Below, one piece after another: positions 1 through 6,086 of a stretch of DNA of 7,162 bases (position 1 is the stretch's first letter; each line of letters starts with the position of its first letter). The stretch comes from DATARN01 sp036264135 (lineage in GTDB: Bacteria > Actinomycetota > Acidimicrobiia > Acidimicrobiales > Palsa-688), in NCBI GenBank assembly GCA_036264135.1, contig DATARN010000185.1, positions 1 to 7,162 of the forward strand, read 5' to 3'. The translations under genes and the position numbers were made by a program. Below the pieces are notes generated by a model. The model ran no database searches and had not been told where the DNA came from. It saw nothing but the letters and a program-made list of their open reading frames with translations.

Positions 1-249
1 CCCGGCGAGGACGCCCTGCACGTAGCTCCACCACGGCGCAGCGCCGATCCGCGGCGGAGCCCCGGCGGCGACGTCGACGAGCGCGTCGAGCGCCGCGCTG
101 TACAGGCGGAGCGGCGGCGAGCCGGCCGCGGCGGGTCCGGCGGCGATGGCGACGTGCCGATCGATCGCCAGCGGAAGGACGAAGCCCTCATTGTAGTCGG
201 TGTGGTCGCCGATGAGGTTGACCCGCCCGGGGGCGAACGCCCGAATCAT
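1..249 (-). CDS. galK: Galactokinase, N-terminal fragment (cut by window edge)
   Basis: This frame is read on the minus strand from an ATG at 249 and stays open to the left edge, giving 83 residues. Residues 8-19 read GRVNLIGDHTDY, the galactokinase signature, followed by NEGFVLPLAID. In this family the equivalents of R9, D15, H16 and D18 contact galactose. Galactokinase is a cytoplasmic GHMP-family kinase that phosphorylates galactose with ATP to galactose-1-phosphate in the Leloir pathway. The signature begins at residue 8, so the N-terminus is shorter than that of E. coli GalK. No alternative ATG, GTG or TTG exists between this ATG and the upstream in-frame stop near 319-321, so the start is firm. 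Asp replaces the commoner Glu in the GEH position, which the family pattern allows. There is no strong Shine-Dalgarno sequence. The ATP-binding and C-terminal motifs lie outside the window, so completeness cannot be judged. The gene is divergent from the SDR gene. Confidence 0.9.
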   Translation of the reverse strand, partial: MIRAFAPGRVNLIGDHTDYNEGFVLPLAIDRHVAIAAGPAAAGSPPLRLYSAALDALVDVAAGAPPRIGAAPWWSYVQGVLAG

Positions 250-350
250 GCCTGCCCGAGGCGGCCGGTCACCGGGTCTGGGCCGCCCGTGACCCGGCCC
301 CCTTTCCCCGACGCCTTTTTAACTTTCCGGGGCAGGCAGAATTGCTTGCC
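250..350. promoter_or_regulatory. Divergent intergenic region with imperfect palindrome
   Basis: This 101-bp gap separates divergent galactokinase and SDR genes and must hold both starts. It contains a short A/T-rich stretch (about 315-326) in otherwise very GC-rich DNA. At 331-350 lies an imperfect palindrome, GGCAGGCA-GAAT-TGCTTGCC, with 8-bp arms and one mismatch (a G-U pair in RNA). It directly abuts the SDR ATG at 351. It could be a repressor site or a leader hairpin. I could not assign -35 or -10 boxes with confidence. Confidence 0.35.
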
Positions 351-1112
351 ATGACCGACACTCTCGCCCACACGGTTGCATTCGTCACGGGCGCCTCGAG
401 CGGAATCGGCGAGGCGACCGCATTGGCCCTCGCCCAGCGCGGCGCGGCCGTGGCGCTCGTGGCCCGCCGCAAGGATCGCCTCGAGTCCCTGGCCGAGCGC
501 CTCCGCGGCGACGGCGCGACGGCGCTCGTGCTGGCCGCCGACATCACCAACCAGCGGGAGGCCGAGGCCGCCATCGAGCGGACCGTCGCCGAGCTCGGTC
601 GACTGGACACCGTGGTGAACAACGCGGGCGTGATGTTGCTCGGGCCGGTCGTCGGGGCGCCGGTCGAGGAGTGGCAGACGATGGTGGAGATCAACCTCCT
701 CGGGCTGCTGTACTGCTCGCACGCCGCCCTGCCCCACCTGCTGCGAGCCGCCGAAGACGGCGAACGGGGCGTCGCCGACCTGGTCAACATCAGCTCGGTG
801 GCCGGCCGTGAGACCCGTAACGGCAGCGCCGTCTACAACGCCACCAAGTACGGCGTCGGGGCGTTCAGCGACGCCTTGCGCAAGGAGATCACCCGGCGCC
901 ACGTCCGGGTCTCGGTCGTCGAGCCCGGGGCGGTCGCCACCGAGCTGGCGGGCCACAACCGGCCCGAGGTCCTGGAGGGCCTGAACGAGCGCTTCTCCGG
1001 CATGGAGCGCCTCCATGCGGATGAGATCGCCGACATCATCGCCTACATCGTGACCCGGCCCCGTCACGTTGCCATCAACGAGGTTCTGGTTCGCCCGACC
1101 GAACAGGAGTGA
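351..1112 (+). CDS. Short-chain dehydrogenase/reductase (classical SDR)
   Basis: The 253-residue product has the length and all landmarks of a classical SDR, a cytosolic NAD(P)-dependent oxidoreductase with a Rossmann fold. The cofactor loop TGASSGIG is at residues 13-20. A basic pair, R39-R40, follows the second beta strand and favours NADP(H). D64 is in the DIT motif, NNAG is at 90-93, and N115 is the catalytic Asn. S148/S149, Y162 and K166 form the NISS...YNATK active site, and the PG turn is at 192-193 with T197. The overall pattern resembles YdfG-like 3-hydroxyacid or clavaldehyde-type dehydrogenases, but the substrate cannot be read from the sequence. I chose ATG at 351. An in-frame TTG at 342 would add only three residues that are not needed by the fold. 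The Shine-Dalgarno sequence is weak. The 3' end overlaps the convergent DUF2127 gene by 38 bp. Confidence 0.93.
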   Translation: MTDTLAHTVAFVTGASSGIGEATALALAQRGAAVALVARRKDRLESLAERLRGDGATALVLAADITNQREAEAAIERTVAELGRLDTVVNNAGVMLLGPVVGAPVEEWQTMVEINLLGLLYCSHAALPHLLRAAEDGERGVADLVNISSVAGRETRNGSAVYNATKYGVGAFSDALRKEITRRHVRVSVVEPGAVATELAGHNRPEVLEGLNERFSGMERLHADEIADIIAYIVTRPRHVAINEVLVRPTEQE

Positions 1113-1593
1113 CGGCCCGTCGGGCCTTGTACTCCCGCCAGGTGAGCCAGACGACGAAGGCGTCGAAGAGGGTGAGGAGGGTGAGCCCGGGGGTCACCTT
1201 GATGGCCAGCCGGTACAGCTGATAGGCGATGAACGCCAGCAGCAGGATGATCATGCCCGGGTAGGCCCACAACAGTTCCCGCAACACAGCGATGACGAGG
1301 ACGACCTTGGCCAGGCCGTGGCTGAGCAGGTAGAGGGCGGCGAAGATCGTCGTCCCGTGGGTGAGGTGGCCGGCGGACTGCAGCACGTGGCGGGCGATGA
1401 AGTCATGCGGGTCCGTTGACAGCTCGTGCTGGGTGAGGGTCCGGGCCAGATGCTGCAGGTCGGCGGGCCGGACAAACAGCAGGATCAGGCCGCCGATCAC
1501 CTCCAGCGCGCCGTCGAGGCCCTTGAGGCCGACGCTGATCTTGAACGTGCGGTCGAAGGATTTCGATACCACGGGGGTTTCTGTTTCCGCCAT
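1075..1593 (-). CDS. DUF2127 family integral membrane protein
   Basis: The 172-residue protein starts FDRTFKISVGLKGLDG (residues 13-28), which I recognise as typical of the DUF2127 family. It has four hydrophobic segments at about 26-41, 80-104, 112-131 and 135-152. Conserved-looking polar residues sit at the ends of the second helix (H76, H79, H92-G93, K96). The protein is predicted to lie in the cytoplasmic membrane. The biochemical role of this family is not established, and none is proposed here. The basic C-terminus (about 153-172) is the part encoded opposite the SDR 3' end (1075-1112). The start is ATG at 1593. No clear ribosome binding site precedes it, so a leaderless or weakly initiated message is possible. 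It is divergent from the small membrane protein gene at 1736 across 142 bp. Confidence 0.85.
   Translation of the reverse strand: MAETETPVVSKSFDRTFKISVGLKGLDGALEVIGGLILLFVRPADLQHLARTLTQHELSTDPHDFIARHVLQSAGHLTHGTTIFAALYLLSHGLAKVVLVIAVLRELLWAYPGMIILLLAFIAYQLYRLAIKVTPGLTLLTLFDAFVVWLTWREYKARRAVTPVRSGEPEPR
1114..1130 (+). terminator. Possible short hairpin terminator after the SDR gene
   Basis: GGCCC (1114-1118), loop GTC and GGGCC (1122-1126) can form a 5-bp GC stem. It starts one base after the SDR stop codon and is followed by TTGT. The stem is short, the T-run is poor, and the same bases encode the C-terminus of the opposing DUF2127 gene, so the call is weak. Confidence 0.25.
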
Positions 1594-1735
1594 GGGATCA
1601 GTGTCGCGTGATGGCCGGTGCTAGCACACGACAAACGGCCCATACGGTCCGTCGGCATGGTCTGGCGCCCCCGGGTCGGCAAGCTACGTTGTACCCGAGA
1701 TCGATCATCAGGGTCGGGCACGGCAGGGAGGTTCC
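1594..1735. promoter_or_regulatory. Divergent intergenic region between two membrane-protein genes
   Basis: This 142-bp gap lies between the DUF2127 gene (minus) and the 85-residue membrane protein gene (plus). It holds a perfect 10-bp palindrome, GTGCTAGCAC, at 1618-1627 and a small dyad, ACGG-T-CCGT, at 1644-1652. A TACGTT at 1685-1690 could serve as a -10 element for the plus-strand gene, but no matching -35 is convincing. A good Shine-Dalgarno sequence, AGGGAGG, is at 1725-1731, four bases before the ATG at 1736. Confidence 0.35.
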
Positions 1736-1993
1736 ATGAGCATGGCCGGAGGCGGCAAGACGTATCAGGTGCGGCCGGCCACCGTGCTGCTCATCGTGCT
1801 CGGCGTGGCGCTGATGGCGCTGGCCGTGTACTACTTCGTCACGCCGGCGGGCTCGCTGCCTTCTATCCTGCCGGGCCACCTGGCCGGCTCGTCGCACCAC
1901 CACACCAAGCACGGCTTGGCGGTGGCCGCCCTCGCCGTCCTCGCCTGGGTCGGTGCCTGGTTCTCCACCAGCCCTTCCCAGAAGCGCAGCTAG
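1736..1993 (+). CDS. Small two-helix membrane protein with His-rich loop
   Basis: The 85-residue product has two hydrophobic helices at about 15-36 and 60-78, joined by a loop rich in histidine: H48, then HHHTKH at 54-59. The TPAGSLPS segment follows the first helix. Small proteins of this build, with a VTPAGSLP-type segment and a HHHxKH loop, seem familiar as uncharacterised actinobacterial membrane proteins, but I know no assigned function. Metal binding through the His cluster is an inference only. AGGGAGG at 1725-1731 supports the ATG at 1736. A second in-frame ATG at 1742 would remove two residues. The amidohydrolase gene follows on the same strand after 45 bp, so the two may share a transcript, though nothing links them functionally. 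Confidence 0.8.
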   Translation: MSMAGGGKTYQVRPATVLLIVLGVALMALAVYYFVTPAGSLPSILPGHLAGSSHHHTKHGLAVAALAVLAWVGAWFSTSPSQKRS

Positions 1994-2038
1994 CTCCGTC
2001 CACCAGGTACACCGCGCCGTCCCTGCCCGAATAGCTGG

Positions 2039-3367
2039 GTGATACTGCTCGCGCCGGTGACGGCGATCACCATGGACCGGCAGCGCCGGATCGTCACCGA
2101 TGCCGGGATCGCCATCGAGGGGACACACATTGCGGCGGTGGGGAAGGCGGCTGACGTGGCGCGCCGCTATCCCTTGGCGCACCGTATGGACGGCTTGGGA
2201 ATGGTGGCCATACCCGGGCTGATTGACGCCCACTGCCATGCCGACCAGTCATTGCTCCGGGGGACCACGGACGATCTGCCCTGGGTGCCGTTCCTGCGGG
2301 AATGGGTCGACCCCTGGCTGGCGCATCGCCGCCCCGACCAGCTGGTGGCCGCCTATCGGTTGAGCCTTCTCGAAATGGCCAGGTGTGGCACGACCACATT
2401 TCTCAGCCCTAATGTCGATCCCGGCGACGATCTCGACGCTCTCTTTTCCGTTATCACTCAGGCCGGGCTGCGAGCGATTCTGGGGCGGTGGGTTACGCCG
2501 GGTGCGTTGGACACGGCGGTGTCAGCCGTCTCCCGGGGCGGCCCGGACGTCGTCGACCTCTGGTTCGGTCTCATGGTGCCCCGGCAGGGGGAACCCGAGT
2601 ATGTCCCTGAGTTCTATTCCGAAGTGGCGGCCGCTGCTCGGGATCTGGGCGTGGGCATCGTGTATCACTTTTGTTCCGAGGTCGACGACGCCGAGTATTA
2701 CCAATCGACGTTCGGAATGGCCCCGCTGGAGTGGGCATCCCGGCACGGCGTCTTGGGGTCGAATGTCGTCCTTATCAACGGGTGCTGGATTTCACCCGGC
2801 GAGATTGCTTTGGCGGCGGCGACCGGGACGTCGGTCGTCTTCAGCCCGACGGCGACCATGAAAATGGCCACCGGGGTGACACCGGTCCCCGCCCTCCTTG
2901 GGGCGGGAGTCAACGTGGCGCTCGGCACGGACGGCGGCGCCAATAACAACAGCCACGACATGTTCCAGGAAATGAAAATGGGCTGCCTCATCCAGAATGC
3001 GACCCACCGACGAGCCGGGACCCTGACCGCCGAGCAGGTTTTGGAATTCGCCACCCTCGGTGGCGCCCACGCCGTCGGCCGCAGCACCGAACTTGGATCC
3101 CTCGAACCCGGCAAACGCGCCGACGTCGTTCTGGTGGACCTCGACCGGGCCCACACCTCCCCGCTCATCGACATCGTCTCCAACCTGGTCTACGCCGCGA
3201 AGAGCAGCGACGTCCATACGGTGCTGGTCGACGGCCGGGTCATCGTGCGCGATCGGGTCGTGCTGACAATGGACGAGGCGGCGGTGCTGGCCTCGGCCCG
3301 AACTGCCGCCGCCGACATCGCCGGGCGGATCACCCCCGCTCACCACGCTCGCTGGCCGATGGAATGA
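2039..3367 (+). CDS. Amidohydrolase family protein (Atz/Trz, SAH-deaminase-like)
   Basis: The 442-residue product has the amidohydrolase-superfamily layout. A small beta domain at both ends (about 1-57 and 366-410, with EPGKRADVVLVD near 372-383) surrounds a metal-dependent TIM barrel. Visible active-site elements are HCH at 65-67 in PGLIDAHCHADQSLLRG, a YHFCSE segment at 209-214, NGCW at 247-250, SPTATMKMATG at 269-279, and GTDGGANNN at 296-304 with the ligand Asp D298. Members hydrolyse C-N or C-Cl bonds of amino-purines, pyrimidines or triazines in the cytosol. The substrate here is unknown. By eye, the beta-6 His of related deaminases (aHcvW) is Asn247, and the beta-5 His is displaced by one residue (H210). 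The GTG at 2039 places the family's usual N-terminal strand at the start; no strong Shine-Dalgarno sequence is seen. Third positions are less GC-biased over roughly the first 300 codons than in neighbouring genes. Confidence 0.88.
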   Translation: MILLAPVTAITMDRQRRIVTDAGIAIEGTHIAAVGKAADVARRYPLAHRMDGLGMVAIPGLIDAHCHADQSLLRGTTDDLPWVPFLREWVDPWLAHRRPDQLVAAYRLSLLEMARCGTTTFLSPNVDPGDDLDALFSVITQAGLRAILGRWVTPGALDTAVSAVSRGGPDVVDLWFGLMVPRQGEPEYVPEFYSEVAAAARDLGVGIVYHFCSEVDDAEYYQSTFGMAPLEWASRHGVLGSNVVLINGCWISPGEIALAAATGTSVVFSPTATMKMATGVTPVPALLGAGVNVALGTDGGANNNSHDMFQEMKMGCLIQNATHRRAGTLTAEQVLEFATLGGAHAVGRSTELGSLEPGKRADVVLVDLDRAHTSPLIDIVSNLVYAAKSSDVHTVLVDGRVIVRDRVVLTMDEAAVLASARTAAADIAGRITPAHHARWPME

Positions 3368-3409
3368 CCGGCGTCGTCGCCAGGCGTGGATGTTTGGTCG
3401 GCCGCCGGT
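3367..3409. terminator. Weak inverted repeat between convergent genes
   Basis: The 49-bp gap between the convergent amidohydrolase and aldo/keto reductase genes holds ACCGGCG (3367-3373) and its exact inverse CGCCGGT (3403-3409), separated by 29 bases. It could form a long-loop hairpin ending both transcripts. The loop is large and there is no T-run on either strand, so this is only a candidate. Confidence 0.2.
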
Positions 3410-3416
3410 ATCGGGG

Positions 3417-4223
3417 CTAAGAAGCCAGGCGAGCGACCAGTTCACGCTCTTCGGGCCCGAACCACGGGGGCGCGCCGGCGGCGGCGTTCTCGGCCACCCG
3501 TTCCGGGCGGGACGTGGCCGGAAGGGCAACGTGGCACCGGCGGTCGCTCAGAACCCACTTGAGCAGCGCCTGCGCCCAGGTATGAACGCCGAACGGCCGC
3601 AGCGGTGCCAGGTCGTCGGCGCTGGGAGTCCTCCGCAGCAGGCCACCTTCGCCAAAGGGCCGCATGATGAGCACCCCGAGGCCCAGTTCGTCGACCAGGG
3701 GCAGCAACCGTCGCTCCACCGCCCGTTCGCTGGGGTTGTACGGCAACTGGACCGCGTCGAAACGCCCTGTTTCCAGCGCCACCTCCAGCTCGCGGAAGGC
3801 GGACGGGGAATAGTGCGTAACTCCGATGAGTCCGATCTCGCCGGCCTCGCGGGCCGCCTCCAACCGCGGCAGGTGCCGCCGCCAGGCAACCAGATTGTGG
3901 ATCTGCATCACGTCGACGAACCCGCCGAACCAGTTGATCGCCCGTCCGAGCTGGGCTTGTCCCTCCTCCGGCGAACTGGTCCAGATCTTGGTGGCCACGA
4001 CCGCCTCACCGCGCCGCTCGCCCAGCGCCGCCGCCAGTAGCTCCTCCGCCCGGCCGTACATCGGGGAGGAGTCGAAAACCTTCACCCCGTGGTCAAGGGC
4101 GGTGTGGACAAGCGAGTGATGAGCCGACCGACCGCCGGCGGCCGCCGCTTCCAGGCGCTGCCAGGTGCCCATTCCGACCACCGGCAACTCAGGGCCCTCC
4201 CGGCCGAGGCGGCGTCGTTCCAT
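3417..4223 (-). CDS. Aldo/keto reductase
   Basis: The 268-residue product is a TIM-barrel aldo/keto reductase, a cytosolic NADPH-dependent enzyme acting on carbonyl compounds. The N-terminal strand ELPVVGMGTW (residues 12-21) is typical. The catalytic tetrad is complete: D51 and Y56 in VFDSSPMYG, K79 in VATKIW, and H109 in MQIHN. The segment ALPATSRPERVAEN near the C-terminus matches the usual nucleotide-phosphate-binding region. It is somewhat shorter than the roughly 300-330 residues common in the family, but no core strand is obviously missing. The substrate is unknown. I chose ATG at 4223. The frame stays open upstream to 4457, but those 78 codons encode a low-complexity Ser/Arg/Pro stretch overlapping the MFS gene. 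A GTG at 4226 is an alternative. ATCACGTGAT, a perfect 10-bp palindrome, covers 4222-4231 at the start. The gene lies 79 bp downstream of the MFS gene on the same strand, so co-transcription is likely. Confidence 0.9.
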   Translation of the reverse strand: MERRRLGREGPELPVVGMGTWQRLEAAAAGGRSAHHSLVHTALDHGVKVFDSSPMYGRAEELLAAALGERRGEAVVATKIWTSSPEEGQAQLGRAINWFGGFVDVMQIHNLVAWRRHLPRLEAAREAGEIGLIGVTHYSPSAFRELEVALETGRFDAVQLPYNPSERAVERRLLPLVDELGLGVLIMRPFGEGGLLRRTPSADDLAPLRPFGVHTWAQALLKWVLSDRRCHVALPATSRPERVAENAAAGAPPWFGPEERELVARLAS

Positions 4224-4302
4224 CACGTGATCATCGCACCGGCTCGGCGGCTTGCGGATCGCCCGGCTTTCGGGACTCGGAGTGGCGGGGCGTGCTGGCG
4301 CC

Positions 4303-5790
4303 CTATGACGATGCGACCGTGGGCAGGAGTTCGGGCGACGGCCACGGTTCGTGAAGCTGGTGTCGGCGAAGCCGGTCGTGATGTTGGGTGCAGGCACGGG
4401 TGCCCACGAACGCGACCGAGATGACCGTGGCGACGACGGCCAGAGCGGCGGCGACACCCATGGCCAGCCGGTAGCCGGCGGCGGTGGCCGATGGCCCCGC
4501 CGTGCCCTGACTTGGGCCGGCAGCTATGGAGACCAACGCCGCCACCCCGATGGCCGAGCCGATCTGGCGAGCAGCATTGACCAAGGCACTGGCCACCCCT
4601 TGTTCGTCGTCGGCGACCCCAGCGGTTCCGGCAACCACCGCTCCGAACATCGCGCTGGTGGTTCCGAAACCCACGACGAACAAAACCAATCCGAGCAGCG
4701 GGTAATGGCTGGTGGAGGGAAAACGCAGGAGGAGCGCCAGGCCGACGGCCGCCACGGCGGCGCTGGCGGCCAGGAATCGCTTGATCCCCAGTCGGGCGAC
4801 GATCGACGCACCGACAAGACCTCGCAGCAGGCCGGCCACACCTTGCGGCACCACCACCAGTCCGGTCTGCAGCGGCGAGTACCCAAGGACCTGCTGGCAG
4901 TACAGGCTGAGAATGAGTACTTCGCCGCCGTTCCACGCCCCGAGCAGCAGCGTGACTGCGTCGCCGGCGGCCAGGGTGTGGGACCGGAAGATCGACGGCG
5001 GCAGGAGCGGCGCCGGGCTGCGCCGCTCGTGCCAGAAGAACGCCGCCAGAACAACCACGGCGGCCAACAGCGACAGGCCGAAGGGGACCGAAACCCAGCC
5101 CCGCTCCACGCCCGCGGTGGGGGCATACACCAGGGCGGCCGTCCCCGCAGTAACCAGCACGGCGCCGGCGACGTCGAGGTGGCGGCGATCCTCGGTCCCC
5201 CCGCCGGGCGGCAGGAGGCGCTGGCCGAGAATGGCGCAGAGAAGGCAAACCGGCACGTTGACGAAGAAGACGGCGCGCCAACTCCAGGCTTCCACCAAGA
5301 CGCCGCCGAGGACCAGCCCGAGCACAAATCCGACCGACGCCGTGGCGCCGAAATAGCCGAGGACGCGGGTCCGGTCACGGCCGTGGAACGCCGTGGTCAA
5401 GATCGAAAGGCCCGCAGGTGCCACCACCGCGGCCGCGATGCCCTGCAGGGCTCGGGAGGCCACCAGCAAGCGAAAATCGGCGGCCACCCCTCCCGCCGCC
5501 GATGCGATTCCGAAGGCCACCAGTCCCCAGACGAGCAGCGTCCGCCTCCCCACCAGATCGGCGGCGCGGCCACCGAGGATCAGCAGGCCACCGAAGGTGA
5601 TGGCGTAGGCCGTGACGACCCACTGCACCGAGGTTGACGAGACGCTCAGCTGCCGGCTGATATCCGGCAGGGCCACGTTGACGATGCTGAAGTCGAGTAC
5701 CACCACCAGCTGGGCGCTGAGCACGACGACGAGGGCGAGACCTCCGAGCCCGGCGCCTGCAGCCTTGGGGGCCGTCCCCGTCGGGCTCAC
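4303..5790 (-). CDS. MFS exporter, DHA2 (14-helix, EmrB/QacA-type)
   Basis: The product is 495 residues from GTG 5790. Fourteen hydrophobic segments can be counted, as in the DHA2 drug:proton antiporters of the cytoplasmic membrane. D33 sits in helix 1 within VVLDFSIVNVALP. SVQWVVTAY is at 54-62, and motif A, GGRAADLVGRR, is at 73-83. The motif B Arg is R113 (SRALQG), and antiporter motif C, VGFVLGLVLGG, is at 153-163, followed by WSWRAVFFVNVP. QQVLGYSPLQTGL and NAARQIGSAIGVA are typical of the later helices. It probably exports small, often toxic, molecules using the proton gradient; the substrate is unknown. The frame extends to a TTG at 5922, adding 44 Arg/Pro-rich residues. I prefer GTG 5790 because this gives the normal family N-terminus. 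Neither start has a Shine-Dalgarno sequence. The C-terminal tail after the last helix (about 30 residues) is hydrophilic. The aldo/keto reductase gene follows in the same direction. Confidence 0.9.
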   Translation of the reverse strand: MSPTGTAPKAAGAGLGGLALVVVLSAQLVVVLDFSIVNVALPDISRQLSVSSTSVQWVVTAYAITFGGLLILGGRAADLVGRRTLLVWGLVAFGIASAAGGVAADFRLLVASRALQGIAAAVVAPAGLSILTTAFHGRDRTRVLGYFGATASVGFVLGLVLGGVLVEAWSWRAVFFVNVPVCLLCAILGQRLLPPGGGTEDRRHLDVAGAVLVTAGTAALVYAPTAGVERGWVSVPFGLSLLAAVVVLAAFFWHERRSPAPLLPPSIFRSHTLAAGDAVTLLLGAWNGGEVLILSLYCQQVLGYSPLQTGLVVVPQGVAGLLRGLVGASIVARLGIKRFLAASAAVAAVGLALLLRFPSTSHYPLLGLVLFVVGFGTTSAMFGAVVAGTAGVADDEQGVASALVNAARQIGSAIGVAALVSIAAGPSQGTAGPSATAAGYRLAMGVAAALAVVATVISVAFVGTRACTQHHDRLRRHQLHEPWPSPELLPTVASS

Positions 5791-5794
5791 GGCC

Positions 5795-5816
5795 GCGCCG
5801 AGACGCGTCTCGGCGC
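5795..5816. promoter_or_regulatory. Perfect 22-bp palindrome at the MFS gene start (operator candidate)
   Basis: The half-site GCGCCGAGACG (5795-5805) is followed directly by its exact reverse complement CGTCTCGGCGC (5806-5816) with no spacer. It ends five bases before the preferred GTG start of the MFS gene, so it would sit in the leader or at the promoter. Its length and symmetry fit the operator of a dimeric repressor such as a TetR-family protein, which often controls DHA2 exporters. No regulator gene is in the window. If translation starts at 5922 instead, the palindrome lies inside the coding sequence. Confidence 0.5.
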
Positions 5817-5927
5817 CGGATGGGACGTCACCCCGGCGCGGGAAGTCATACGGGGGGCCTTCCGCGGGGCGATCGGGGCGTCGTCGAAGAGAGGGGGACG
5901 AGCACAGGGTAATCGTCGACAAATGTG

Positions 5928-5958
5928 GGGTGAGTCGGCATCACCCATACCGGGTGAT
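5928..5958. promoter_or_regulatory. Three GGGTGA half-sites in alternating orientation
   Basis: GGGTGA (5928-5933), TCACCC (5941-5946) and GGGTGA (5952-5957) occur within 31 bp. The second and third form a perfect 7-bp inverted repeat, ATCACCC-N5-GGGTGAT, at 5940-5958. The cluster lies between the divergent MFS and secreted-protein genes and looks like a regulator-binding site. It lies 129 bp or more upstream of the secreted-protein ATG and next to the alternative TTG start of the MFS frame. Confidence 0.4.
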
Positions 5959-6077
5959 CCTGGTTGCCGACGGCCGGACGGGTCTACGACGTGTCCGCAT
6001 TCGAACGGTGCGGATGGTGCGATAACCTCCGTTACCGCCGGCCCAGGGCGTGGGTCGGCGGCTGATCCGAGACACCT

Positions 6078-6084
6078 GGAGGGG
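6078..6084 (+). promoter_or_regulatory. Strong ribosome binding site for the secreted-protein gene
   Basis: GGAGGGG lies two bases before the ATG at 6087, with the GGAGG core at 6078-6082 leaving four bases. It is the best Shine-Dalgarno match in the window along with that at 1725-1731, and it fixes the start of the truncated right-hand gene. Confidence 0.75.
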
Positions 6085-6086
6085 AC

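Noticed and set aside
246..1067. Long open frame (273 codons) on the minus strand opposite the SDR gene
   Set aside because: It is an antisense shadow of a GC-rich gene. Its translation is Gly/Asp/Arg-rich without domains, and it overlaps a fully motif-supported SDR and the galactokinase start.
2792..3529. 245-codon open frame on the minus strand opposite the amidohydrolase 3' end
   Set aside because: It spans two convergent real genes and the gap between them, and its product is compositionally typical of a shadow frame.
4262..4274. Small hairpin CCCG-N5-CGGG downstream of the MFS gene
   Set aside because: A four-bp stem with no T-run is too weak to call a terminator.
4224..4457. 78-codon N-terminal extension of the aldo/keto reductase
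   Set aside because: It overlaps the MFS 3' end and encodes Ser/Arg/Pro low-complexity sequence. The family N-terminus begins right after ATG 4223.
4223..5281. 352-codon open frame on the minus strand in another phase of the MFS gene
   Set aside because: It is Arg/Gly/Pro-rich with no domains and lies entirely within the well-supported MFS and intergenic sequence.
4351..5637. 428-codon open frame on the plus strand opposite the MFS gene
   Set aside because: The translation is low-complexity and rich in Gly, Arg, Gln and Asp with no recognisable motif. The opposite strand encodes a complete 14-helix transporter with motifs A, B and C.
5964..6026. Sigma70-like promoter boxes (TTGCCG 5964, TACGAC 5985, GATAAC 6021) upstream of the secreted-protein gene
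   Set aside because: The spacing (15 bp) and box matches are poor, and such matches are expected by chance, so no promoter is annotated.
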